Assembly (NCBI GenBank): GCA_965370415.1
Contig: CBDUTJ010000019.1
Span: 1 to 51,906, forward strand
DNA: 51,906 bases
Direction: 5' to 3'
Source: JACNIV01 sp965370415
Lineage (GTDB): Bacteria > Cloacimonadota > Cloacimonadia > Cloacimonadales > TCS61
The notes under the pieces are model-generated. The model ran no database searches and had not been told where the DNA came from. It saw only the letters and a list, made by a program, of their open reading frames with translations. This document shows, in pieces, positions 44,107 to 51,906 of the stretch (the stretch's first letter is position 1; each line of letters starts with the position of its first letter). A program made the translations under genes and the position numbers.

Positions 44107-45651
44107 TTATTTCAATAAGATCATCTTTTTAGTAGATAAATAATTTCCAGCTTTCATTTTATAGAAGTAAACTCCTGATGAGACCTTTTTATTGTTATCA
44201 TCCTTTCCATTCCAGATAATTTGTTGATTTGTAAATTGGGTGATTTGGAGATTTGAAAAGGTTTTGATCTTCTGCCCTTTCAAATTGTAGATTTCCAGCG
44301 TTGCGTTCTTGGCGTCCTTTGCGGTTAAAGAGAAAGAGATTATGGTGGTTGGATTAAAAGGATTCGGATAATTTGTCAGTTTAAAATCATTAGTAATTAA
44401 ATCATTATTAATTGATGTTCCCGTTGTGTCGTTCAATACTTCATAAACCGTGTTCAGAAGTACTGCATATTTATCTGCGCTGAACTCCCAGAACATCGCT
44501 CCGCCTAAATCCATTGAATTAATATAATTTCCCTTTTCTTCAATTGATTGAGGATCATCATAACTGATCATAGTTTGAGTATTTGGATTATAGACCCAGG
44601 GAGTTTTGGTTTCGTCATTCCAATAGGAAGTATAGCCATTAGTATTAATGTAATTCCAATTCAGATCCCAGTAATCGAAAACACCATTTTCCCAGGTTCC
44701 AACATTTGCCGGTCCCCAATAGGTTTGATAAAGACCATTATTTACGTTGGGAACACCACTGTATCCCCTGCCGTAAAAAGCCAAACCGGGATTGAGTTTT
44801 TCCAGTGGAACACCTTCATCAAGATAGCCTTCAATAGCTGCTGACAAATTGAAATACGAATGATATGGTTCTACCAAAGGATCATCAGAAGCTACATAAA
44901 GCGGAGTATTGAAATGAGTAACCGGATCAGCTTGAGGATCACCCCAGGGACCGTGAAAATCATAGGTCATCACATTTATCCAATCCAAATATTGGTGTAT
45001 CAAATCAATTTCGATATTTTCCATAATGACTGGAGAAGCTGGTGCTGCAATAGTGAGAAGATAATCTCCAGACTGGTCCAATTGAGAGCGCAATTCCGCC
45101 AGTAAAAGCGTGAAATTCTCCTTATCTTCCGGACGATAGATATTGGATGATAATCCTCCACTGACCGGATATTCCCAATCGATATCAGCTCCATCAAATT
45201 CATATTCCTGGATGAAATCCACGCAGGAAGCTGCAAATATTTCACGAGAATCTTCAGTGAGAGCAATATTGGAAAAATAGGTTGACCAGGTCCAACCACC
45301 TATAGAGATAAAAGTTTTAACGTGTGGATTTTCCGCTTTCAATATTTGAAGCCGATGGAAACTTCCTCGCAAACTATCAGGATCCTAACTGTCACCCGGA
45401 TACCATTTTTCTATGTCTGCATAAGGATCACCCAGAATAATAGTTCCTGCTGCATTACTGATATTTGCAAAAGCATAATTGATATAGTTGATCTTATCGG
45501 CAGGAATATCCGGCACATGATAATCACGAACATAAACTGACCAGGAAGTGTAATATCCAATGATGTTTTTATTAAATTCCTGTCCAAGAACAATTTGGGT
45601 GCATAAAAGCAATAAAACGAGCGAAAAGAATATTTCATAACTTTTTCTCAT
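44107..45651 (-). pseudogene. GH18 chitinase with sorting domain, interrupted by an in-frame TAG
   Basis: Start ATG 45651 (AAGGAG upstream) and signal peptide MRKSYEIFFSLVLLLLCTQIVLG. GH18 barrel: NIIGYYTSWSVY, INYINYAFANI, IEKWYPGDS, then TAG at 45385-45387 (residue 89), then DPDSLRGSFHRLQILK, FISIGGWTWS and the catalytic DGADIDWE. It ends with the sorting module (LTNYPNPFNPTTIISF … TKKMILLK). Relatives usually have Trp at the TAG position (…GDxWD…), so TGG to TAG is a one-base change. 514 residues if read through. All catalytic residues remain, which suggests a recent mutation, a base-call error or suppression. Confidence 0.82.
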
Positions 45652-45783
45652 AATTAGGTCTCCTTGATTTAAAACATTCCTTATGTTGTGCTCTTTAACC
45701 ATTGCGAAGGTCGAGAAAAGCAGGAGGTTACACAACCATTCGCAAGGTTATTTACATTAGTGCCAAATGTCCCCTCATATTCT

Positions 45784-45853
45784 GGTTTCCAAGCCCCAGC
45801 TTGGAAACCTTCTCATTATGTTGATTATTTGTATCCAAGCTGGGGCTTTGATA
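45784..45853. repeat. Pair of REP-like hairpins in opposite orientation
   Basis: First hairpin: GGTTTCCAAGC (45784-45794), loop CCCA, GCTTGGAAACC (45799-45809). Second: TATCCAAGC (45832-45840), loop TGGG, GCTTTGATA (45845-45853, one mismatch). The loops are complementary, and AAGCCCCAGCTTGGA/TCCAAGCTGGGGCTT also form a 15-bp inverted repeat between the two units. ATGTCC/GGACAT flank them. Arrangement like a BIME (paired REP). Between the GH18 gene and the next exported-protein gene. Confidence 0.8.
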
Positions 45854-45868
45854 CAAGGACATATGTCA

Positions 45869-48175
45869 CTATTTCAAAAGCAACATTTTCTTCATGGAAG
45901 AATATTCTCCGACTTTCAATTTGTAGAAATATACACCGCTGGAAACAGGCTTACCGTTTTCATCTCTTCCATTCCAAGTAACAGAGTGCTTACCTGCATA
46001 CAGTTTTTCATTAACGAGTGTTTTCACTTTTTGACCTTTTAGATTGTAAATTATTAACTCGGTGTTTTTCTCGGTGTTCTCGGTGGTGAATTTTATCGTT
46101 GTTGCTGGGTTGAACGGATTGGGATAGTTTCCTTGCAGTTTAGTGACTACAGGCAGTACATCGGGTTCTGTATTAACGTATCCCACAGTTAATGTAACCG
46201 GTATGATCACTTCAGGTTCAGCGGGGTCGTTACTTGTTATGGTGATATTTGCCGTATATTCACCCTCTACTAAATTTGAAGCATCATATGTGACAGTTAT
46301 ATCAGCACTTTGTCCAGCTAAAATAGTACCTGAATTCGGGTCTATCGGCAGCCAGGGAACCCCTTCAAAGTAAACTATAACATCATCGAAGAACCAACCG
46401 GAAGAATCATTAATAATTCCATCTATCGTATCAAAATAGAATCGGATCTGGATTTCATTTCCTGTAAATTGCGTTAGATCTAATATGGTTGTTATCCACC
46501 CATAACTGTTTCCTGAAGGAGCATTCCCGGCATCACCCCGCAGGTGAGTCCAACTTGTTCCTCCATTAATTGTCACATCTACCATACAGTAGTCATAACC
46601 GGGTTCTGTATCGTAGTTTTCAAAGAACTGGAGGGTTACCGTTGTATCTATTGTAGTTAGATCGATAATGGGTGAGATGACAGCAGTATTAATTCGATTT
46701 CCTGTAGCATAATTTGTACCACCTTCGATGCCGCACCACCAGCTATGAGTTGGACTGTTACAATTCAGTTCGGTTTGATGCCAGAGATCATCAGGTGCTC
46801 CGCCATACATTTCAGTTGACCATCCATTAATCCCTGATTCCATATCGTCAGTAAAGATAACCACAGAATCTCTGAGAGAAGCTATTAGGCCCATGTATGC
46901 TGGATACGTACTTGAATTATCTCTATCTAAAACACCAGGTACAGTACTTCTTCTTTTCACAGGTTGGAATGGATTTGTTGAACAGGTTCCCGAGGTAGTT
47001 TCAGTAGCGGATATCTGGTATGTAAGGTCAGTTGCTCCATTGTTGAAAATCGTAAGAATATCATAATCAGTTTCACCTGGAGGAACTATAGCAATAAGTT
47101 CTTCCGGAGTAACATCGATCTCAGGAGGCAGGACGCATTCGCCATTAAGGTCTATCAATAAAGGATTCAGGTCAGGGTCATTGCTTTCAATAGATAAAGT
47201 ACCGGAGAAAGTTCCAGTATTCAAGGAAGTAAAAATAACCTCGATTTCAGTTGTTTCACCCCAAACTAAGCTAAAGGATGTTGTTCCTTCATAAGAAAAT
47301 CCAGCACCGGTAACACTAATTGAGGTAATATCTAGATCAATATAACCCAAATTCCGAATGTTAAAGGTTATGGTTTCCGGATAGTTCAGGTATTGAATTC
47401 CGAAATCCAGTTCATCTGTCGAAGCCCAGATATGCGGATCAGGATCATTGGATAGGAATGAGAAGTAGCGCGCTATAAGATTTGCTTTTGTGCTTGAACC
47501 TTCCGCATCTGCCATTGCTCCGAAGATAGACGAAGTACAGATAACACGGTATGAGCCTTCATCATAATATACGGAACGCACAATATCATTCTGACAGGAG
47601 AAATAATAAGTTCCTTCATTTGCAGTGAGGACATCTACCATATAATCCGGATCTTCATCATATTGATAGGCAAAATTATCTCCGGATGTGAAAGTGTTTC
47701 CCGCACCTATGATATTATGAATTCCATTTGTAGTTCCATTGCTTATGTAATTTGTGCCCAGATAACCGAAAAATGTAGTTGTGTGATGGTTGTAACCTAC
47801 ATCTGCTCCCTCGATATAAAGAGAACCGCCACCATTTAAATAATTAATGAGAGTCGTTTGTTGAGTGGTGCCAACGACACCGGGTGGTGTGGTTCCTCAA
47901 CCCACGCAATAGATGCCCAGAGTCACGAAAACAACATCGTAGCTGGAAAGATCCCCGGGCAGTGTGGATACTGTAGTGAAAGTTATTCCATTTGCTGTTA
48001 ATGCCTGTTGTATTTTAAATTCACAGCCCACGTAACCGGTTCCTTCCGGATCGATAAAATCAGAGTTGTTGTCGTTGTCCCAGATTAAAACTTGCTGAGA
48101 AAAAACAAAACAAGGAATTATAAGAAGAAGCAAAACTGAGAATGAAACAAAAAGGTTTTTCTTACTAACTTTCAT
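45869..48175 (-). CDS. Large exported multidomain protein with in-frame TGA (CVGU motif) and sorting domain
   Basis: Start ATG 48175, five bases after AGGAGG; signal peptide ending CFVFS. The N-terminal domain is alpha/beta and Rossmann-like (VLIWDNDNNSDF, DVVFVTLGIYCVG), then TGA at 47897-47899 (residue 93), then GTTPPGVVGTTQQTTLINYL and GGGSLYIEGADVGY. The frame is open on both sides. Later parts: an ASPM/Hydin-like Ig domain (DELDFG…SNDPDLNPL), a MAM-like sandwich (DDMESGINGWSTEMYGG … GWFFDDVIVYFEG), another Ig domain and the sorting module (LQGNYPNPFNPATTI … MKKMLLLK). 768 residues if read through. The TGA could be Sec (Cys-x-x-Sec), a mutated Trp codon (TGG) or a true truncation. Confidence 0.62.
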
Positions 48176-48280
48176 AAAGACCTCCTTTATTAATTTAATT
48201 GATAGCATTAAATTTAAATCGTATAATATTAGTCAAATTGTTTATAAATTAATAATTAGAATATGAACAATAATGTCAAA

Positions 48281-48305
48281 AAGGCGACTCGTACAGAGCC
48301 GCCTT
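48281..48305 (-). terminator. Terminator after the sorting-domain remnant
   Basis: AAGGCG and CGCCTT, with inner CTC/GAG across one mismatch, form a stem; the minus strand continues with five T. It still follows the truncated gene at 48321. Confidence 0.78.
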
Positions 48306-48320
48306 AAGATTCATGAATTA

Positions 48321-48584
48321 TTATTTAAGTAATATCATTTTCTTCGTCGATGTATATTGCCCAGCTTTCATTTTATAGAAATAAACACCGTTGGAAACGG
48401 GCTTGCCGTTTTCATCTTTCCCATTCCATACTACAGAATGCTGACCTGCTGGAAGGACTTTATCTACCAGCGTTTTCACTTTCTGTCCTTTAATGTTGAA
48501 TACTTCAAGATTCACAAACGGGGATCCGTCAGAGCCGGACAGGCTTCTCAAAGAATCATCCTTCGCTAAAGCTACGGCGGCCAA
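48321..48584 (-). pseudogene. Orphan C-terminal sorting domain (gene remnant)
   Basis: Only the last part of a sorting module is left: LEVFNIKGQKVKTLVDKVL, WNGKDENGKPVSNGVYFYK, STKKMILLK. The usual YPNPFNP segment is missing and replaced by AVALAKDDSLRSLSGSDGSP, encoded by sequence that looks like repeat DNA (CCTTCGCTAAAGCTACGG…). The only start is a TTG without ribosome site, and the 163-bp palindromic element begins 8 bp upstream. Clearly the 3' end of a lost exported-protein gene. Confidence 0.8.
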
Positions 48585-48591
48585 TAAACTC

Positions 48592-48754
48592 CCGGCGAAT
48601 ATAAATTGCTAAAATTGGTAAACACCACTAAAAAAATCTTAACTCGTTTGTTTCTAAGTAGAATCTAAGAAAGAAATTAGAAAATAACTCAAACAGAAGA
48701 TTTTTCTTAACACTTGCTTATTACCAATTTCTTAACGCAATTTATATTATGCCG
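48592..48754. repeat. 163-bp palindromic mobile-like element, copy 2
   Basis: Same length, orientation and fold as 475-637, with about 85-90% matching bases by eye. Left end CCGGCGAATATAAATTGC; right end (reverse complement) CGGCATAATATAAATTGC. Differences between copies occur in paired positions: A491-T620 is G48608-C48738 here, and C502-G605 is T48619-A48723. Both copies are preceded by AAACTC. Confidence 0.87.
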
Positions 48755-48908
48755 AATTTAAGAACAAGAATGGAATTTAAATTTTAAAAATTTTCTATTC
48801 ATCCCTGATGATCAAAATTAACATTATTTAGAATCTCTTTGCAATTGTTTTTCAATGGTATACTTTGAGAACTATTGTCGGTTTTCGAGGAATGCCTGTT
48901 AATTTAGA

Positions 48909-50465
48909 TTATGTATAATTAAATAAACATCCCAATTTATAACCGTCTGCAGCACTACTCATGATGCCACCGGCATAACCGGAACCTTCTCCGATGGGGT
49001 ACAGGTTAGAAACATTTATAGACTCGAAGGTTACTTTATTTCTTAATATACGAACAGGTGATGATGTTCTTGTTTCAGGAGCAAGTAAGATTCCTTTTTT
49101 AGTAAATCCTGGAATTCTCTTTTCAAAGGAATTCAAACCTGTTTTCAAGGTTTTTGTAATATCGGACGTAAAAATGCTATTTAGATCGTTGGAAATTATT
49201 CCTGGTAAATAGCTTGTCTTTGGGATTGAATCGTTAGTTTTATTATTCATGAAGTCCAGTGCTTTCTGAGTTGGAGCAAAATAAGGATTATCTGTCAGGA
49301 AGCATTTTTTTTCGATCTTTCTTTGAAATTCCATTCCTGCTAAAATGCCTTGCCCATAATCTACTTCATTCACTGTAACCACGATGGCGCTATTGGCAAA
49401 TTCATTGTTTCTTTTTTGGAAGCTCATGCCGTTCAGAACTAATCCATCTTTCTCAGATGATGCAGGGACAACAAATCCACCCGGACACATGCAAAAGCTG
49501 TAGATCCCTCTTTTTCCGTCTTGTGCAGTGAGTCTGTAAGCAGCAGGACCTGTTATGTTGAAATCATTTTTATCTCCATAGAATGCTTCGTTGATGAAAT
49601 CCTGAGAATGTTCAATGCGAAAACCGACTGCAAATGGTTTATTTTCCATTTTGGTTTTTTGGGAAAGCATCTCAAAAGTATCTCGCGCAGAATTACCGAT
49701 AGCCAGGATCACTACCTCCGGCTTGTATTCCTTTCCATTAATCCGAACAGAAGTGATGTGATTATTTTCAATGTTAAGATATTCCAGTTTATTTCGCCAA
49801 AAAAACTTGCAGCCGTTTGCTTCCAGGAATCTACGGATATTCAAGACGATTTTACGCAGACCGTCGGTTCCCAGGTGGGGAAGAGCTTCGTATGAAATTT
49901 TTTCATCAGCTCCGAATTTTATCAGGTATTTTGTAACCTGATTTGTATAAAAATCACTTTTGCGGGAAGTGAGTTTTCCATCAGAAAATGTACCGGCACC
50001 GCCTTCTCCAAATTGTACGTTACTCTCTTCATCGAGAATACCATTCTTCCAGAAATCGGAAACTTTGCTTACCCTGTTTTCGATCTTATCGCCACGCTCA
50101 AAAATGTATGGTTCAAGCCTTTTTTCAACAAGAGCCAAAGCTGCAAAGAGTCCTGCTGGTCCTGCTCCGATAATGAAAGGGTTTTTACTCGATAATTTTT
50201 TTTGAGTTTGGATATATGGTTCTGGATATTTATACTCTAAGACATCAGGATTTTTTAAGTATTTTGCAGGTAATTCAGCTAAAATTGTATAATTGAATTT
50301 TAAATTATTTTTCTTTCTGGCATCCAGTGAACGGCGAAGAACCTGGATCTTTTCAATTGATCTGGTTCTTAATTTCTTTGATACAACTTCTTTCAAATCA
50401 ATTTTCTTTGAAATAGGAACGACTATATTTTTTATTAAATACAAAATATCTCCCGAATTATTCAT
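48909..50465 (-). CDS. COG2509-type FAD-dependent dehydrogenase
   Basis: 518 residues, cytoplasmic. N-terminal ~85-residue domain (DLKEVVSKKLRTRSIEKIQV, LRRSLDARKKNNL) typical of this family, then the FAD dinucleotide motif FIIGAGPAGLFAALAL (~96-111) and FERGDKIENR. FGEGGAGTFSDGKLTSR, GTDGLRKIV, CMCPGGFVV and the final YPIGEGSGYAGGIMSSAADG are family hallmarks. Physiological substrate unknown. The start codon abuts a TCGACTCG repeat with no Shine-Dalgarno, so it may be leaderless or start elsewhere. Confidence 0.88.
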   Translation of the reverse strand: MNNSGDILYLIKNIVVPISKKIDLKEVVSKKLRTRSIEKIQVLRRSLDARKKNNLKFNYTILAELPAKYLKNPDVLEYKYPEPYIQTQKKLSSKNPFIIGAGPAGLFAALALVEKRLEPYIFERGDKIENRVSKVSDFWKNGILDEESNVQFGEGGAGTFSDGKLTSRKSDFYTNQVTKYLIKFGADEKISYEALPHLGTDGLRKIVLNIRRFLEANGCKFFWRNKLEYLNIENNHITSVRINGKEYKPEVVILAIGNSARDTFEMLSQKTKMENKPFAVGFRIEHSQDFINEAFYGDKNDFNITGPAAYRLTAQDGKRGIYSFCMCPGGFVVPASSEKDGLVLNGMSFQKRNNEFANSAIVVTVNEVDYGQGILAGMEFQRKIEKKCFLTDNPYFAPTQKALDFMNNKTNDSIPKTSYLPGIISNDLNSIFTSDITKTLKTGLNSFEKRIPGFTKKGILLAPETRTSSPVRILRNKVTFESINVSNLYPIGEGSGYAGGIMSSAADGYKLGCLFNYT

Positions 50466-50546
50466 TTCGACTCGTAAGCTTGCGACGAGTCGAGAAAATT
50501 GAGTAACAATCTCGAGTCGATGTCACTTTGTTCCTTTCGACTCGAA
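50465..50546. repeat. TCGACTCG hairpin repeat, block A (two hairpins)
   Basis: Hairpin X: TCGACTCGT (50467-50475), loop AAGCTTGCG, ACGAGTCGA (50485-50493). Hairpin Y: TCGAGTCGA (50512-50520) with TCGACTCGA (50537-50545) around a 16-nt loop. Between the divergent flavoprotein and HAD genes. Confidence 0.85.
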
Positions 50547-50608
50547 ACACTTGTAAAAAATTTAAACTTCTTGACGTATATTTCTGTCAAGATAATCGAA
50601 ATATTGAA

Positions 50609-51439
50609 ATGGAAAGTAATGAAATAAAGATAGTATTTACCGATCTAGACAGGACACTTCTGAGAGATGATAATACGCTCTCTGAAAGAAATCTGGCAGC
50701 ACTAAGAAACCTGAGAGAAAAAGGAATCAATACCGTTATTGCTACCGGCAGGAATATCTTTTCCACCCGGAAAGTGCTGAGTGTTGACCTTCCATTTGAT
50801 TATTTAATGTTCTCTTCCGGTTGTGGGATTATGGAGTGGGAATCTCAGAAAGTGATCTATGAAAATCATCTGGAAGCATGGGAAATTTTCCGAACAATGA
50901 GCATTCTGCTGGCTTACGATGTAGATTTTATGATACATGAACCAATACCGGATAATCATAAATTCTATTATGCCAGAAAGAAGGTGAAAAACTTCGATTT
51001 TGAAAAGCGTATTATAATGTATAAACCTTATGCAACTCCACTGGAAGAACCACCCCCAAAAGCCAGTCAGTTTATTTGCATCTTGCCACCACACGGAAAC
51101 GCAATATTCGATGAAATAAAAAAAGAGATAGACTTTTTGAAAGTTATCCGAGCCACATCACCGCTGGATCATGAGTCTATCTGGTTAGAAGTTTTCCCGA
51201 ATGGCGTTTCCAAAGGGCATTCTGCCCAGTGGCTGTGTGAAAAACTGGGAATTGATCAAACATTTACCCTTGGTATTGGCAATGATTTTAACGATATAGA
51301 TCTTTTGGAATGGACAGCACACAGCCGTGTGGTGGCAAACTCACCGCAGGAAATGAAAGAAAAATACCGGATTATTGCCAGCAACCAGGAAAACGGCTTT
51401 GCGCAATGTATGGAAAAAGAATTTAGTTTCGACTCGTAA
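50609..51439 (+). CDS. Cof-type HAD-superfamily phosphatase
   Basis: 276 residues from ATG 50609 (MESNEIKIVFTDLDRTLLRD). The upstream TTG at 50528 lies in repeat DNA and is rejected. Catalytic DLD of motif I, ATGRNIF as motif II (Thr), Lys in motif III (FPNGVSKGHSAQWLCEKLGI) and GIGNDFNDIDLLEWT as motif IV; the cap is type C2. Such enzymes dephosphorylate sugar phosphates or cofactors; the substrate is not predictable. Its last residues (FDS) and stop codon come from repeat X. Confidence 0.88.
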   Translation: MESNEIKIVFTDLDRTLLRDDNTLSERNLAALRNLREKGINTVIATGRNIFSTRKVLSVDLPFDYLMFSSGCGIMEWESQKVIYENHLEAWEIFRTMSILLAYDVDFMIHEPIPDNHKFYYARKKVKNFDFEKRIIMYKPYATPLEEPPPKASQFICILPPHGNAIFDEIKKEIDFLKVIRATSPLDHESIWLEVFPNGVSKGHSAQWLCEKLGIDQTFTLGIGNDFNDIDLLEWTAHSRVVANSPQEMKEKYRIIASNQENGFAQCMEKEFSFDS

Positions 51440-51456
51440 GCTTGCAACGAGTCGAG
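51427..51456. repeat. TCGACTCG hairpin repeat, block B
   Basis: TCGACTCGT (51429-51437), loop AAGCTTGCA, ACGAGTCGA (51447-51455). The TAA stop of the HAD gene (51437-51439) is inside it. Confidence 0.85.
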
Positions 51457-51487
51457 GTAAATGCAGCAACTATGTAGGGAGGAATCG

Positions 51488-51796
51488 ATGGGTTTTAAGC
51501 GGTTAAAATGTCCTGTTTGTGGACAGAAAGTTTCATTTTTCTGGAATTACTTTAGTTTCCCACCAATAGCTTATACTTGTCCAAACTGTAAAACAAAAAT
51601 CAAATGGCACCAAATTTATAGACTTTACAGTTTAATTAGTGGAATTATCATGTTTTCTATATTTTTCATTATTAGAGATTATATCGGATCTCCATATATA
51701 GCACTTATTATTGGATTCATTCCAGCTCAAATATTTTTTTTGATTATACTGCAGAAAGTTAAACCTATTACTAAAGACGAAAAGAAGAAGATATAG
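51488..51796 (+). CDS. Small zinc-ribbon membrane protein
   Basis: 102 residues from ATG 51488, which follows GGAGG; the upstream ATG at 51461 lies at the edge of the repeat. N-terminal zinc ribbon CPVCGQ … YTCPNCKTKIKWHQ (two CxxC pairs), then two membrane helices (LISGIIMFSIFFII and ALIIGFIPAQIFFLIIL) and a basic tail. No specific family recognised. Confidence 0.7.
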   Translation: MGFKRLKCPVCGQKVSFFWNYFSFPPIAYTCPNCKTKIKWHQIYRLYSLISGIIMFSIFFIIRDYIGSPYIALIIGFIPAQIFFLIILQKVKPITKDEKKKI

Positions 51797-51808
51797 AAAC
51801 ACAATTAT

Positions 51809-51906
51809 CTCGAGTCGACGTCACTCTGTTTCTCTCGACTCGAAAATATTGGTTTCGACTCGTAAGTTTACGACGAGTCGAGGTAAATCCGAGTCGATAT
51901 TCCTCA
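51809..51906. repeat. TCGACTCG hairpin repeat, block C (to window edge)
   Basis: Hairpin Y: TCGAGTCGA (51810-51818) with TCGACTCGA (51835-51843). Then hairpin X: TCGACTCGT (51855-51863) with ACGAGTCGA (51873-51881). Then GAGTCGA (51891-51897), perhaps the start of another unit. The order Y-X is the reverse of block A. Confidence 0.85.

Noticed and set aside
45385..45387. Pyrrolysine at the GH18 TAG
   Set aside because: TAG ends iorA and the small zinc-ribbon gene, the site is probably an ancestral Trp, and no pyl gene or methylamine context is visible.
36045..48175. Alternative genetic code (TGA as Trp or Gly)
   Set aside because: Several confident genes end in TGA (dgt, mltD-like, rimI, tmk) and prfB uses a UGA-dependent frameshift, so TGA is a stop in general.
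50528..50608. N-terminal extension of the HAD phosphatase from TTG 50528
   Set aside because: The extension is encoded partly by TCGACTCG repeat DNA and precedes the conserved MESNEIKIVFTDLD start.
1..51906. tRNA or rRNA genes
   Set aside because: I looked for cloverleaf-type segments and conserved rRNA motifs between genes and saw none; a dedicated scan would be needed for certainty.

Overview
The window is about 52 kb of AT-rich bacterial DNA. Eight exported proteins or remnants end in the same roughly 85-residue module: a YPNPFNP-like motif, then IYNxKGQ, then GKDENGK, then SSGVYFYK, ending in KKMxLLK. That FlgD-like, type-IX-like C-terminal sorting module, together with amino-acid-fermentation genes (iorAB), argues for the Fibrobacterota-Chlorobiota-Bacteroidota neighbourhood. 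Cloacimonadota (WWE1) is my best guess, by recognition rather than by search. TAA, TGA and TAG are all used as stops (TGA: dgt, rimI, tmk, the mltD-like gene; TAG: iorA). prfB has the classic RF2 frameshift at a UGA.

Layout. 1-265 holds the start of an exported endonuclease I (cut by the window edge). 787-10722 is a plus-strand housekeeping and envelope run: trmB, dgt, prfB, uppS, cdsA, rfbB, an MltD-like lytic transglycosylase, rimI, tmk and a CtpA-type protease. 10784-19941 is a tightly packed minus-strand run, transcribed in the order tilS, hpt, ftsH, hslV, hslU, Mth938-like, a possible nuclease, two paralogous small proteins, a secreted propeller-like protein, a LapA-like protein and a DUF3795 protein. 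20086-24803 is plus strand: iorA, iorB and an acyl-CoA/ACP synthetase, with a frameshifted HEAT-like gene on the minus strand between them. 24841-26642 holds a PAP2-type phosphatase and argF.

26764-48584 is a minus-strand 'secretome' region. It has three large exported proteases (C25 gingipain-like, an HExxH gluzincin-like protein, an M6 protein), then an envelope redox block (DsbD, a PKD-thioredoxin lipoprotein, a TlpA-like thioredoxin, an outer-membrane-type protein, a CHEGTC-motif protein, and a redoxin-headed PKD/beta-helix protein). After these come a GH18 chitinase and another large exported protein. The last 3 kb carry a COG2509 flavoprotein, a HAD phosphatase and a small zinc-ribbon membrane protein.

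The most interesting observation is that two exported proteins are interrupted by an in-frame TGA beside a cysteine. One reads U-P-A-C exactly at the thioredoxin CxxC position, followed at once by a GC-rich hairpin in otherwise AT-rich DNA. The other reads C-V-G-U. I read the first as a likely undescribed selenoprotein: an exported, sorting-domain-tagged redoxin beside a DsbD/TlpA system that could reduce it. The second is a weaker candidate. The GH18 gene instead has an in-frame TAG, most simply a nonsense mutation.

The second theme is non-coding. At least seven distinct families of palindromic or repeated elements sit between genes. One is a 163-bp long-hairpin element present twice, 48 kb apart, with paired base changes that keep the stem intact.
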